Below are positions 31,017-42,593 of a DNA stretch of 64,000 bases, piece by piece. The DNA is from Macrobrachium rosenbergii. Lineage: Eukaryota; Arthropoda; Malacostraca; Decapoda; Palaemonidae. Below the pieces are notes generated by a model. That model ran no database searches and had not been told where the DNA came from. It was given only the letters and a program-made list of their open reading frames with translations. Each line of letters starts with the position of its first letter. The stretch's first letter is position 1. A program made the translations under genes and the position numbers. The stretch covers positions 30,083,037 through 30,147,036 of the forward strand of contig NC_089777.1 in NCBI RefSeq assembly GCF_040412425.1. Reading direction: 5' to 3'.

Positions 31017-31422
31017 TTGTGTGCATTTTTTTATTGTCTTTCTGTATATGTCTGCTATTCGTTGCCAAGTTAAGAAGATTACTTTCTTTATAGATTCTTA
31101 TCGTTTTGTTTTTATTTTCACCAGTAGCGTATTTAGTCCAGGAGGCTTGTAAGAAGACGCCTAGTAGTTTCTTTCATTAGCACGGGAAGTTATGGATTCC
31201 GGCTGCTGTTTATCCAAATAAGGCCACTATGCGTTTTGTTACGAATTCCTCTTGAATCCAACTCGATTAAGTGCAGTCATAATGATTTCGTTACCACTAC
31301 GGTCATAACACGTGTGCGAGTTGGCTGCTGTAATCACAACACAAGTTCTGTTTTTTCTGGCTCTGGTTTACAATCCTTTATGCTTTCCAGTTCGGCCTTG
31401 TCATCCTGAAATAGCCAAAACA

Positions 31423-31462
<40 letters not shown>

Positions 31463-31547
31463 CGTTTATTCTAATCTATTTCTTTCTCTCTCTAACTGTT
31501 CGTTTATTCTAATCTATTTCTTTCTCTCTCTAACTGCCAATGGAAGG

Positions 31548-31621
<74 letters not shown>

Positions 31622-32164
31622 GCTATGTTAATTAATATTCAGAATATTCCTAACTCCTAGTTATCATTACATCTATACATATTGTTATGTTTTTACTGGG
31701 CGGTTTGGTTTTGGAGATAGTTTTAGAGGTCAGGTAACAACTTTTAGTTTTAGTTTGGCCTTTGATATGACTTTGTGGGTCCAGAGGAACATAAAACAAA
31801 GTAAATAGAGGTAATTTATATGAGCTGAGGGCTCGACTTCAAAAGGAAATGTGTTGTCGGAACCCATTTCTTTTCCTTCACAGGGCCCTCGTGGATTTCG
31901 AAGGCACGGCCGGATGCGATTTCTCTTAGCGCCTCGTTAGTGCTTGTGTGTTCTTGGAGTTATGGTTGGCGACTTGTTGTGACAGGCCGGGAGATTTATG
32001 AGTTCGAGGTCCTTTCTACTGACCCAAATGGAAACAGGATATTTCCACTTCGAAAAAATGCGTTTTTCTCTGTTCTCTTGATACAGTCTCGGCCATGCTA
32101 CCTAACTGTCTCCCGACAGTTTCCTAAATAAACAAAATAGTATGGACTATGAGGGCTCCTAACA
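31017..32164 (-). repeat. Candidate LTR of the first gag-like element
   Basis: The right boundary is set at CTCCTAACA, which on the - strand starts TGTTAGGAGCC, a usual LTR start. The left boundary is the conserved leader motif. It contains two (TC)n arrays, 31429-31460 and about 31551-31618. No second LTR was found, so the limits are provisional. Confidence 0.35.
31551..31618. repeat. (TC)n microsatellite
   Basis: About 34 CT units. A shorter array at 31429-31460 and the duplicated flank GTTTATTCTAATCTATTTC lie just left of it. Confidence 0.95.
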
Positions 32165-32967
32165 ATGTGCATGTTTTGCATGACAAATTCCTTCTATGAA
32201 TCTGGCTTTAAGTATTAAAACAATCGTAAATGAAATAATTATAAAAGAGCAAAGAAATATTAGCAATTATCTATCCAAGTTACATTTGGATTTACTCAGC
32301 CCTCATACCTAGCTGCCTAGCAGGTGGATTTTAAATTCTTAAAAGTAATCAATCTGTACAATCATAAGGTGGCAATCTTCATTTCTTGGCCGTTCTTCAT
32401 GGATTTCTTATTGGGCTCGCTGCTACAAATGAATGATAATGTCCTTACTTGTATCTTGGGTGTATTCAAACATTGTGTAACTAACATGTGTAACTTACTT
32501 GTGTACGTGTTGCTTTACTCTATCAATGTAAGGATAAACTTCTCTTTGCATAAGAAACTTCTACATTTTTAATGACTAACTCAAAAGTATGACTGCCAAC
32601 TTGGGTCGGGAAAACAAAGTAGCACTTATGAGTATTTTGTGACTGGCAAAACAAATTAGTAAGCTTTCGCTATTTAAGGTATCTCTAAGAAACGAACATC
32701 GTAAACATGTTAGTTCGTAGGGAAAATAAGTAATTACTATTTCTACTTCTAGTGTTAGTATAGTTCATGCACTCCTTTCAATGTTGACATGTTATGGGTT
32801 ATGCCAAGACGTCTCCTTGATGAGGTATCCTTAAAGTATTCACAAACCTTACAAACAGCAACTCTCATTTCTTTACTTTTTACTTCTATGATTAGTACAC
32901 TGATACAGATATTCGTGATTTGAAAACAAGATTCTCGTTGAAATCATTTAAAACCTGTCTTAAACTT
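32165..32967. other. Non-genic stretch between the two gag-like elements
   Basis: No supported exon or repeat. Its right end may be internal sequence of the second gag-like element after the ORF stop. Confidence 0.45.
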
Positions 32968-33597
32968 CTACCTTATTCTTCTATTAGTGATAGTGGGTTG
33001 CAATTCCCTAAAGATGACTGTTAACCCTTCTGACTTATTTACTGGTTCCCAGAGTGATAAACAAATTTCTTTAAATTCTACATAGTTATTAAGTTTGCTA
33101 AAACTTGTGGAATTCAAAGTTTTATGTGCGTCTCCATGTTCTGAGCTGACGAGCAACAAAGCTTCATTTATTTTAGCTCTTTCTTCTGTTATTCCCCCTG
33201 AAATTATATGACTATCTGCATCTGCTAGCCAATGATTTACAGTATAGGATTCGAGTCTGCTTTTGTCAGGATTGGAATCATCCACCTGTCCACAGAAGCG
33301 TGTGGCGGTTGTTATGATGGCTGCCTGATTCATGTTATAAAATTGTAAAGTGCGAGTATTATTAGTATTATTAGTATTGTTACTATTATTATTATTGTTA
33401 GTAGTATTAGAATGATTAACACTATTTTGGTTCTGGTTATTTGTGTTATTATTGTTATTGTTTCCTTGCACTACAGCAGAGTGGGAATTTAGTCTTGAAA
33501 TTCGACTTCGTCTAATTGTCGACAGCCTTAAATCGTAATGTGAATGTCTAACAGTGTTCAGTAATTCTTCAAACACTCGTTGCATGTCCACACACAC
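32968..33597 (-). CDS. LTR-retrotransposon gag-like ORF, second copy
   Basis: This 209-codon frame starts MCVDMQRVFEELLNTVRHSH, has a long Asn/Thr linker, and shares NQAAIITTATRFCGQVDDSN, SYTVNHWLADADSHI and ERAKI with the copy at 30216-29770. After ERAKI it continues NEALLLVSSEHGDAHKTLNS and YVEFKEICLSLWEPVNKSEG, probably the uninterrupted gag sequence. It ends ITNRRIR and TAA. No protease, RT or integrase follows on the left, so the element is deleted or decayed. It would form the particle protein of an LTR-type retrotransposon. The assignment rests on the paired copies and context, not on a catalytic motif. Confidence 0.6.
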   Translation of the reverse strand: MCVDMQRVFEELLNTVRHSHYDLRLSTIRRSRISRLNSHSAVVQGNNNNNNTNNQNQNSVNHSNTTNNNNNSNNTNNTNNTRTLQFYNMNQAAIITTATRFCGQVDDSNPDKSRLESYTVNHWLADADSHIISGGITEERAKINEALLLVSSEHGDAHKTLNSTSFSKLNNYVEFKEICLSLWEPVNKSEGLTVIFRELQPTITNRRIR

Positions 33598-34529
33598 AAA
33601 AAAATTATTCAGTCAGAGTACATCAATCATTAAAAAATTTTTGTCATATTGTACCAAAATTAAAAACAATTTGTCAAATTGTCACACCAAAAAAAATTTA
33701 AATTCTCTATTGAGTTCAAGTGCACAATTAAAACCTTTTTCAATACACAAAATAAATTCTTATATGAAATTGGGCATCATATCATCAAAATTCATCATAA
33801 TAAGTACACCAAATTATATGTATAACGTCTCAAATAATCATCACCAACCGAGTGATAAAAAAAATAACTAATTCCCTATATAAATTATTTACTAAATAAT
33901 TAATTATCATAGAGAGAGTAATGCTGGTATTTATGCAAAAAAAAAAAAGAATTTTAGTCACTAGAGAGAGTTTTCTTAATTTTCAGTCTTATAGCAAGAT
34001 GCGAAAAAAAAAAATATCTTCACTTATTTATTTATTAAGAGAGAGAGTGGACAGTAATTTCATTTATCGCCAACTTACTGTGTTGTTTTGCTGATATCGT
34101 GATATCGCTAATTGTTGTGCCTTCCGCGGTGAGTGTTTCGCCGCCGTATCCGCGTCGGCGATGTTTTTCACTGTAGTTTTCCACCTTCAGAGTCTTGTGG
34201 AAAGTTCTGTGCGTTGTTTTCTTCAATCACTCTGTGGAAATGTCGCAAACACTAGGCTTATTATTACTGTCGGCGTCTTGCTCAATTTGTTGACGGTAAC
34301 AGTTCAAAATGTTTTTGCTTCTGGACGCACTAAAACCGTTTTTATTCACACTCGATGTTCTCTTGTAAGCTGTACATAACTTTTTGTTTGCTGGAGTGTT
34401 TTTATTTCTTCAGATATATTTTGGTCGTCGTCGTAAAAAATCTAAGTTTGTTTTGTAGAATTTTGTTACCCTGTAACTTAAATAATTGCACTGATAATTT
34501 CATTAATGTTCGTTAGTTTCATCTCGCCT

Positions 34530-34560
34530 TCTGGATCCAAATAAGCTGCCACCATTTATA
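34530..34560 (-). promoter_or_regulatory. Conserved leader motif / candidate primer-binding region, copy 2
   Basis: On the - strand it reads TATAAATGGTGGCAGCTTAT then TTGGATCCAG, matching copy 1 at most positions. It lies about 0.95 kb before the gag-like start. Confidence 0.45.
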
Positions 34561-35253
34561 GAGATTATCTCTCCTTTTTATGTTCTTTGTTGTATGTTTG
34601 TATGGATTTTAGTCTTTCTCTTCTTACCTTGGTTTCTTTCGATGTGTCCTTCAGATCGCTTCACGGATGATGTGCTATCTTCTTTTTGTATTTATTATTT
34701 TTAAGTATTGATATCTCTCAGAAAGGCGTATAGAGACGAGATCGGTAATTTCTTCACTTTAATTAGTACTTAGTATTATAAAGGATCAGTACAAATTTAA
34801 CAAGTTACAATGATAGAAAACGAATCACTCTTGACTCAGTCTCTATGGGGAACACTGAAGCGAGGGGAGACGTACTCTCCCTTGAAGGACACAGTTCTCA
34901 ACTTCTCTCTCCTCGTCGGTCTCTAGCTCGTTGAACCCCTAGAAAACTTGTTATCTGCAATCTCCACCTCCTTCTAGCCTTATTGGAAGGATTATGCTGT
35001 AAGCATTTAGGCTGTGCTGACTCATGACTTGGTTAGCTTAATCGCGAGGCCATTATTTCTCACTTTTACGACTGTTTTTATGGCTTCAACACGATATACT
35101 GCTTATGGTTCATGTAAACATCCAGCGTATTGATAACACGATACAACAACAGCTTTTGGGCGTTATCACTGTGTTCTTTGCGTCTCTCTTTATTCTTATT
35201 TCTCTTTCCTTCTCTCTATTCTTATTTCTCTCTCCTCTCTCCTAACTTTTTCT

Positions 35254-35261
<8 letters not shown>

Positions 35262-35336
<75 letters not shown>
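35262..35336. repeat. (TC)n microsatellite
   Basis: About 37 CT units with an imperfect TTCTCTCTATTC lead-in. Confidence 0.95.
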
Positions 35337-35339
<3 letters not shown>

Positions 35340-35541
35340 CTATCTAATTTCCCTATCTATTCTACACCACAACACAAATTTGAAATATACTATAAGGTTT
35401 GAGAACAATAATTTATATGAAAAATTATCTAACGATGAACTGTGGGCAATTAATAACTAATCTTACAAATTAGTCTTATACAGAACACAGCCTTTCACAC
35501 GGCACTATGAGTCCCACTTCTGGGGTTTTGTCCTCAGGTTG

Positions 35542-35710
35542 CAGTGGTGGATCTAGAAATCTTTCATTGGGAGGGTCACTTAGGATTATCATATACTGTA
35601 TATCTGTAACATGTACACACATACGTTACTATATATCAATATTTATTTTATTTATGCATACATATACATACATGCATAATTTACATCATATGCACATGTA
35701 TATTGTATGT

Positions 35711-35751
<41 letters not shown>

Positions 35752-36556
35752 AGAGAGAAGAGAGAGAGAGATTATAATTATGAAGTTTGTTAAATTGTTT
35801 GCAACAGCTGTAGCTGACAAAGAAGTAGCAGGTGAAGTTGCAAGCATTAAATACATGCATAAAGAAAAAAACAAATCATTATATAATTTAATTTTCAGTG
35901 TATCTATCAATATTTTACTTGTGTGCAGGGTACACATTATCAAATTTTAATTATAGCTTTGAGATTTACGCATTATTCTACTTATAAAATAAATTCTGGC
36001 TTGGGAAGACCTTTTGAAGATGTTGACAACAGATATAATGAAATTATCTGTCATCTGAAATACTTGGGTGAATATGAAGCTTTGCAAGACCATTCAACCT
36101 TTCAGAGCCCATTGTTGCTCTCTATGACTTGATGAAATTTCGTAAAGAAAACGTTCGTTCTGCTGTTGCTGATGACGCAAGTAATGTAATATATTTGCAG
36201 CAACAGCTTAGCAGCTGGGTAGTTTTCAGAACATCGAACATCATATGCTTGCATTGCTGTTTGAGGAAGTGAATCAGACAGTTGAACCAGTTTTCCATTG
36301 AATCCTCCTTAAATTGAACTCTGATTTATAATCATCAACATGATCTAGCGATTTACCATCAACAAAGAAAGAGCTATATGTATTCAGTGCTGGAGTAATA
36401 CCATTAAAAGAGGTACAAGCAAAATATTTTGGAACTAAAGAACATAAGGAACTTACTATACCATGGTAGTTTGAACCGATAATGAAAATCACTCGTATCC
36501 ATAGTGGGGTAGGGGGGCGGCACATGACCAGGTGCCCCCCCTTAAATCCGCCACTG
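35542..36556. mobile_element. hAT-like non-autonomous element
   Basis: The left terminus CAGTGGTGGATCTAGAAATC pairs with a right terminus whose complement starts CAGTGGCGGATTTAAGGGG, a form typical of hAT elements. The 8-bp flanks TCAGGTTG and CCAGATGG are only partly alike, so the target duplication has decayed. The 1,015-bp body carries a (GA)n array (35714-35770) and no transposase. Confidence 0.65.
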
Positions 36557-36689
36557 CCAGATGGGATTTATTTTACAGCATCTAGGGATAATCTGGGAAA
36601 TTTAGCTATCTGGGGATTTTCTAGGGAATTCTGCATTACATAGGACAGTTTCGAATTTTTGAATTTAAATCGGAATTAACAATCATGTG

Positions 36690-39600
36690 CAGTGATACTC
36701 ATGTTCACATGAGTGAATCTACTCTCCTCGGGATAGCTCCCACTTGTGTTCGCAAGGGCATGCATGCTCTCCCAGGGACGACCCCCATTGACCTTCGCAT
36801 AATGAGAGTTCTCCCAGACCTGTACATCGATTGTCACCGCGGGTTGACAATTGTTCATGGCCTTCGTCTCCTGCCGAAGCTTTGGCCTCTGGCAGATCAA
36901 CAAAGGGTGCAAGGCCCCTCTCACCTGTTCCTTCAACCTTCTGGGGTTATACTAGGAGCCGTGGAACACACTGGACTTGGGTTGGTGATCGGGATTTGGC
37001 CTCCCATCGCAGCCCTTCGTACACCTCTGATGAGGGTCTCTCACCTGCGGAGAGAGCAACTTGGGAGGATACGGATGCCCCTCAAGCTGCAGAGCTCTTA
37101 CATTAAGATTGTTAAACTGATTAGTCAGTATAAACAATCGGGGACAAGACCTTGGCTGACGAGGGAGTTGTTCCTTCGGGCCTTAAAGCCCTGGTTGGGC
37201 CCTACAGGGAATCTTTACCATCAATAGAGCTGCCATGGTTGAAGCTTGCAGAATCAGTCCTGGGTAAGCTTGCAGAATCAGTGTTGGGTCAGGTGAATTG
37301 TCTCTGGAAGGGAGATCTCACTTCGAGCCAGCTGCTTGTTTAAGATGCTTCCTCCACCACTCCCTCATGAGAAGAAATTTTGAAAACCATCAGAGGTCAA
37401 TCCCGACTGCACAGATCAACTCGGACTTAGTTCATCTCGGTCCAGGTTTGTCATTAGAGCAACTGCGAGCAGAAAACATCTCCCTCTCACATCAGGAGTC
37501 AGTGACCTTGGAAATGATTGCCATGGCAGTGTTTCAAGCAGTCTCTTGGATTGACCACTGGTCTACAACAGTAGCCAAGGTTATCACTTCCTCTTCATCA
37601 CTCCCCAATGAGGAAATGGATAACCTTAACAGACTGTTCCTGTCTGGAGGTAAAACCATTACTTACCTGGCCCACCAAACAGCTAACCTATGGGTGAACT
37701 TGATACTTAAGAGGCAAGACGCAGCTCTTTGCCGAGTTCTGAAGTTTGTAAGTCCCGAATCAGTCTTAACCATAAGGAATGGACCTTTGCGTATTTCCAG
37801 ATACCCATCCATCAGTCCTCTTGCAAGTACCTCTGCTTTATCCTCAATGGGATGGTGCATCAATTCAGGGCACTTTGCTTTGGGCTATCAACCACTCCAC
37901 AGGTGTTCACTAGAGAGTTCACCCTTGTTTCAACTTTGGCCCATTCGCACAGGATACGTCTTCTGAGGTATCTCAACGATTGGCTAGTCCAGGCAAACTC
38001 TCGTTTGAAGTAGCTCCAGGACAGAGATCATCTCCTTGATTTTTGTCGCAGCTGAGGCATTGCAATAAATATTGAGAAGTCAGACCTCATACCTAAGCAG
38101 AGGATAAAGTACCTGGGCATGCTGATAGATACGGCAGCAGTGAGAGTCTTTCCCTCAGACTCCCGTATCAGCAAGTTCAAGGAGACAACACAGTTATTCC
38201 TGTCCCGACAGGAATAACCAGTTTGAATGTGGCAAGTCATTCCCGGTCACCTGTGGTCTTCGGAGAAGCTGGTCCGTCATGGGTGACTTCACCTTCGCTC
38301 CTTCCAGTGGAGAATGAGGAGTTCTAGTCTCAAGGAAGGAATCTGCTGTCCCTTCCCATTCCTCTCTCGAGAGAAGTGAGACAGGACCTAGCCTGGTGGC
38401 TAGATGACAGGAACCTCGTAATAGGAGTCCAACTTCACATTTTCCCTCCCAAGTTGCTTCTGTTTTCGGATGCCTCGAGGGCGGGATGGGGCGCACACCT
38501 GCAGGAGTTACTAATCCCTGTGTGTGGAATCAGAATGACAAGCACTTGCACATCAACATCCTGGAGCTCAAGGCAGCCTTTCTGGCTCTCCAGGAGTTCC
38601 AGGATCGAGCAATGGGGCACTCCGAGCAACAATACCACGGTAGTGGCACACGTCACCAAACAAGGGGGACTAGTCTCTCTCCAGCTTCATCAATTGATGG
38701 TACAAGTGCATGAGTGGGCAATAGCACACTCAGTGGAGTTGTCAGCCAGATACATCCCAGGCAAAATGAATGTAGTGGCAGACAAACTCAGCTGTCAGAG
38801 TCAAGTGATAGGGACAGAATAGTCCCTACACCCAGATGTTGTGGAAAAATTGTTCAACCTGTGGGGACGACCAGTGGTAGATCTCTTTGTAACATGACAC
38901 AGCAGGAAGTTGCCGGTGTTTTGCTCATTCGTCCCGGATCCTTGGGCTGTACCTGAGGACGCCATTCAGCACCCGTGAGACAGTCTTGACATGTATGCTT
39001 TTCCTCCGTTCTGTCTTATTCATCAAGTGATCGACAGGGTAATGATCATGAATCTCAGAATGACCCTAGTGGCTCCCAAATGTCCACATGTTGAGTGGTA
39101 TTTGGACCTGCTGGCTCTGCTATCTGAGGCACCGAGAGAAATCCCCTTGTGGCAAAACCTCCTCTGCCAACCCCACATAGAGGGGTTCCACCAGTCCATA
39201 GAGTCCCTATCTCTTCACGGCTGGAGACTATCCAGCGTCTCCTACGAGTGAGAGGCTTTTCTTGCCAAACAGCATCGGAGATATCCAGATACCTTCGAAA
39301 ATCCTCTGCAGATGTCTGTCAAGGGAAATGGGCCATCTTCTGTGTTGGTGTTGTGGAAGGGGTTTCTCTCCGGTCGGAGCTACTGTTTGGCAAGTAGCAG
39401 ACTTTCTAGTCTTCCTTCATCAAGAGAAGCATCTCTCTGTCTCAGCAATTAAGGGCCTAGGCCTAAAAGACACAGACCTCTCTTCCTCATGGGAGATTTC
39501 CATGCTGATGAGAAGCTTTGAAAAGTCTTGCCCTCCCAGGGAAATTAGGCTCCCTGAGTAGGATGTGACTCTTGTCCTTTGAACCCTGACTCATGCACCT

Positions 39601-40330
39601 TACGAGCCTGTATGAGAGTCGTCAGACAGGATCTGACCCTCGAGACTGTTTCTGCTTGCCCTGACATTGGCAAAGAGAGTAGGCAAAGTTCATGGTCTTT
39701 CTTATAACGTTAAATACTTGAGGGGATGGGGATCTGTTTCGTTTGAATTTACCCCAGAATTCGTGGCTAAGACTCAGAATCCATCGGTCCCTGAAGCCAG
39801 ATTCAAGTCCTTTTTGATCCTCTCCCTAGAGGACTTTGTAGGTAATGATCCAGAAGAGATGCTACTTTGTCCAGTTAGAGTGCTGCGGTGCTACCTTAAG
39901 AGGACTTGGCAACTCAGGCCAGAGTCTGCTGTGTGAGACTATGAAACGGACATACTCAATGTCAAGCAAGGAGGACTCGAGTACATTCCAGCCAGAGCTC
40001 ACAAAGTCAGGGGCATTGCGCCCTCCCTTGCATTCAAGAAGAACCAGTTGGTATATCAGATGCTGGGAGCAGGAGTGTGATTGCGTCAGATGATGTTCAC
40101 CTCCTTTTACCTGAGGGACATAGCCCATAGGTTCTTGGACACTTTTCCTTGGGTCCTGTGGTGGCTGCTCATCAAGTTGTGTAGCTCATCCAGTTCCCCT
40201 AACAGAACAGGCAGCATCTGGTCTAAGATGTACGGTAGTAGAAGTGAAAGTGCGTGTGTGTGTGTGTGTTTGTGACTGGCCTCCTTCCTTTCTCCTTCTC
40301 ATACCTTCCTCTCAGGGCAGGCAGAGGATA
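36690..40330 (+). pseudogene. DIRS-like tyrosine-recombinase retrotransposon, frameshifted (copy 1)
   Basis: DIRS elements copy through RNA and integrate with a tyrosine recombinase instead of a DDE integrase. A broken gag-like part spans about 36690-37700, including DRDLASHRSPSYTSDEGLSP in one frame. The RT domain (37729-38013) has AYFQIPIHQSSCKYLCF and HQFRALCFGLSTTPQVFTRE, then RYLNDWLV at the active site, where the usual YLDD is YLND. An RNase H part (38376-38822) has LLLFSDASRAGWGAHLQELL, and in another frame HINILELKAAFLAL, then HSVELSARYIPGKMNVVADK. The recombinase (about 39240-40170) carries LALTLAKRVGKVHGLS and LLCPVRVLRCYLKRTW. The frame changes several times, so the copy is dead. 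It faces the second copy at 45160-42594. Confidence 0.85.
37240..37290 (+). repeat. 24-bp tandem duplication in the DIRS-like gag region
   Basis: AAGCTTGCAGAATCAGT followed by CCTGGGT or GTTGGGT occurs twice and encodes the repeat KLAESVLG. Confidence 0.85.
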
Positions 40331-40739
40331 GTTTTCCAGACCATCATATGCTGGGCGGACAGAGATGCAGATGAGTGATCAGTCTTTCTGTTTTTGTAAT
40401 TGTTATGATCTAATAGAAGTATATCCTGCCCTCTCTCTAGCAAGGGGAGAGAGGGATGGACAATAAAAGTAAGCTGTTACTTATCTTAGCTTTATTGTCT
40501 CCGACACAATGTTCTTCCACGCCTTTTTCGGAGTAATGCTGCTTTCACACCCATTACTTTGAAAAGCCCAGAAGTCTGACAGTCTAGCACACTTTTGTTC
40601 CCCTGATCAGAGGCATGGTACTGATTCCTCTGCTTGACATTACACGACCAGGAAAAAGTCCTAGGTGAGGTGAACCTCCAGTTAGTTAGGAAGTCTACTC
40701 AGATCTTCCCACCAATCAGTAGGTCTTCCTATGTAAAGA

Positions 40740-41060
40740 CCAATGGTTTGTATTCGTTTAGTAACAAATGACAAATTTTAAAAAAGTAATTTGTATTTTT
40801 TCTAACATACAAACCTGAGGTCCTTACATAAACTGCCCACCTCTAGCCACAACTCATTCTGTTACCTGGGCTATAAGGCAAGTGGTTACGCGACTCAACA
40901 AAGGGAGGTGAGGGTAACCGTTGCCTCTCCCACTGGTAGTGCAACTACCGAACAACCATGTTGTGTAGAAACTCCTGCTCCAGCTTGCGCTGAAGGTAAT
41001 TCCTATGTAAATGCCTCAGGTTTGTATGTTAGGAAAAATACAAATTACTTTCTAAAATTT
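40740..41060. repeat. Inverted repeat at the end of the first DIRS-like element
   Basis: Arms of about 55 bp near 40770-40830 and 41002-41058 share TTTGTATTTTT, CTAACATACAAACCTGAGG and TACATA in opposite orientation. The inner part resembles the dispersed family at 46690, 47990 and 60020. DIRS elements carry inverted termini, which would fit, but the link is inferred. Confidence 0.6.
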
Positions 41061-41277
41061 GCCATATTTGGTAGAACTAAGCAGTAGCTCTACATTGGGT
41101 ATTACTTTGGAAATTGATTTTTCCTACCAAAAGCTCCCCTGTAACACTGCACCTTTGCGATAGCATTCCAGGATGGTCAGCATACAACTTCTGAGGTTAA
41201 TTACAGTCGACTGACAAATAATAACAGGAGATTCTTGATAATAAACAACCAAAATACTTCAGAAAAAATAACATTGT

Positions 41278-41823
41278 TATGATAAAATAAAGTTTTTTAT
41301 ATACTTACCAAGTAATTACAATGCTTTTAGTTTCTATTATTGGCAGGTTAAAATTTTGAAATTCGCAGGTCACGCTAGTTTGTTTTTGGTTTTGGCGACG
41401 TGCCCGCCTATTTTCAGGGAAAGAGAGGAACAACTAGCAAATGAGCTTCGATTTGTTTATGCCCTTATACAGTATTCATGTGTGGGGAGGAGGGCGGGCT
41501 CCAATCATGTAATTACTTGGTAAGTACAGGCAGTCCCTGGTTATCGGCGGTGTTCCATTTCTGAGGGTGTGATGGTAACCGAAAATCGCCACTAACCGAA
41601 AATCGGCAATTTTCAGCGATTTTTCGGCACCAAAAAGCGCCGATTTTTGGTTATCAGCGCCAATACCCAATTATCGGCGCCGATAAGCGGAAATCGGCGA
41701 TTTTCGGCACGGAAAATTGCCGATTTTCGTCACTAGACAAGCCCCATAAAACCGGATCGATGTTAACCGAGGCCGCCGTTAACCGTGGACTGCCTGTATA
41801 TATAAAACTTTATTTTATCATAA
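41278..41823. mobile_element. Foldback repeat interrupted by a Tigger-like MITE
   Basis: The left arm (about 41278-41324) has ATGATAAAATAAAG and ACTTACCAAGTAATTACA. Its complement appears as TGTAATTACTTGGTAAG (41507-41524) and, after the MITE, as ACTTTATTTTATCAT (41808-41822). Rejoining across the inserted 41527-41796 MITE restores a symmetric arm. Confidence 0.7.
41527..41796. mobile_element. Tigger-like MITE with TA target duplication
   Basis: The 270-bp element begins CAGGCAGTCCCTGGTTATCG and ends with AACCGTGGACTGCCTG, the inverted form. TA precedes it at 41525-41526 and follows at 41797-41798. The interior is built from short CGATTTTCGGC-type inverted motifs and has no ORF. Confidence 0.88.
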
Positions 41824-42153
41824 AAATGTCATTGTCATTTTTATATAAGTAACTTACCAAGTAATTACATTGCTGATTCCCACATTGATAGGAGGTTGGA
41901 AGCATGAACATATCTACCCCAAAACATTAATAATTGTAATGGATTTGAGAATAGAAAAGATTGCTAACATTAAGATAATGTCCGCTGAAACCTCACCTGA
42001 TAAGAGAGCTGCCTCTGGATGGCGCTCATTTTGTCACATGGTGGTGCAGCAGTATAGCCGAGAGTTGCCTACTATTTTAGTGGGTACCTTGCAGCAAAGG
42101 ACAATTCTGATTGTTTCACAAGGATAAAAAGTTGCCCCTGCCTTGGGTGCAGC

Positions 42154-42280
<127 letters not shown>

Positions 42281-42593
42281 CCAGAGAAAGCATAGTCACA
42301 CACCACCATAAAAACACCATTACAACCATAAATGACTGGAGGGTACTCCAGGCACGCTGTACCCCAGGCTCCTTTAAAAACTCAACACTTTTGTTTCAAG
42401 GCGAAGCTTAATAGGAAGGATTGCCTCATATGCTTTCTCCCCAACACCACACCAGCCACCGAAAATGGACCCAATGTACTGCAGTTTTCATATAGAGTCT
42501 CTGTCTCCTTTAAGTAATGCAAAGCAAATACTTAATGACACTTCCAAAAAGTAGCTTGCAGTATATCAGAGATAGACAAATTACGTTTGAAGG

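Noticed and set aside
36274..36525. 83-codon - strand ORF at the right end of the hAT-like element
   Set aside because: It runs into the element terminus and shows no hAT transposase motif.
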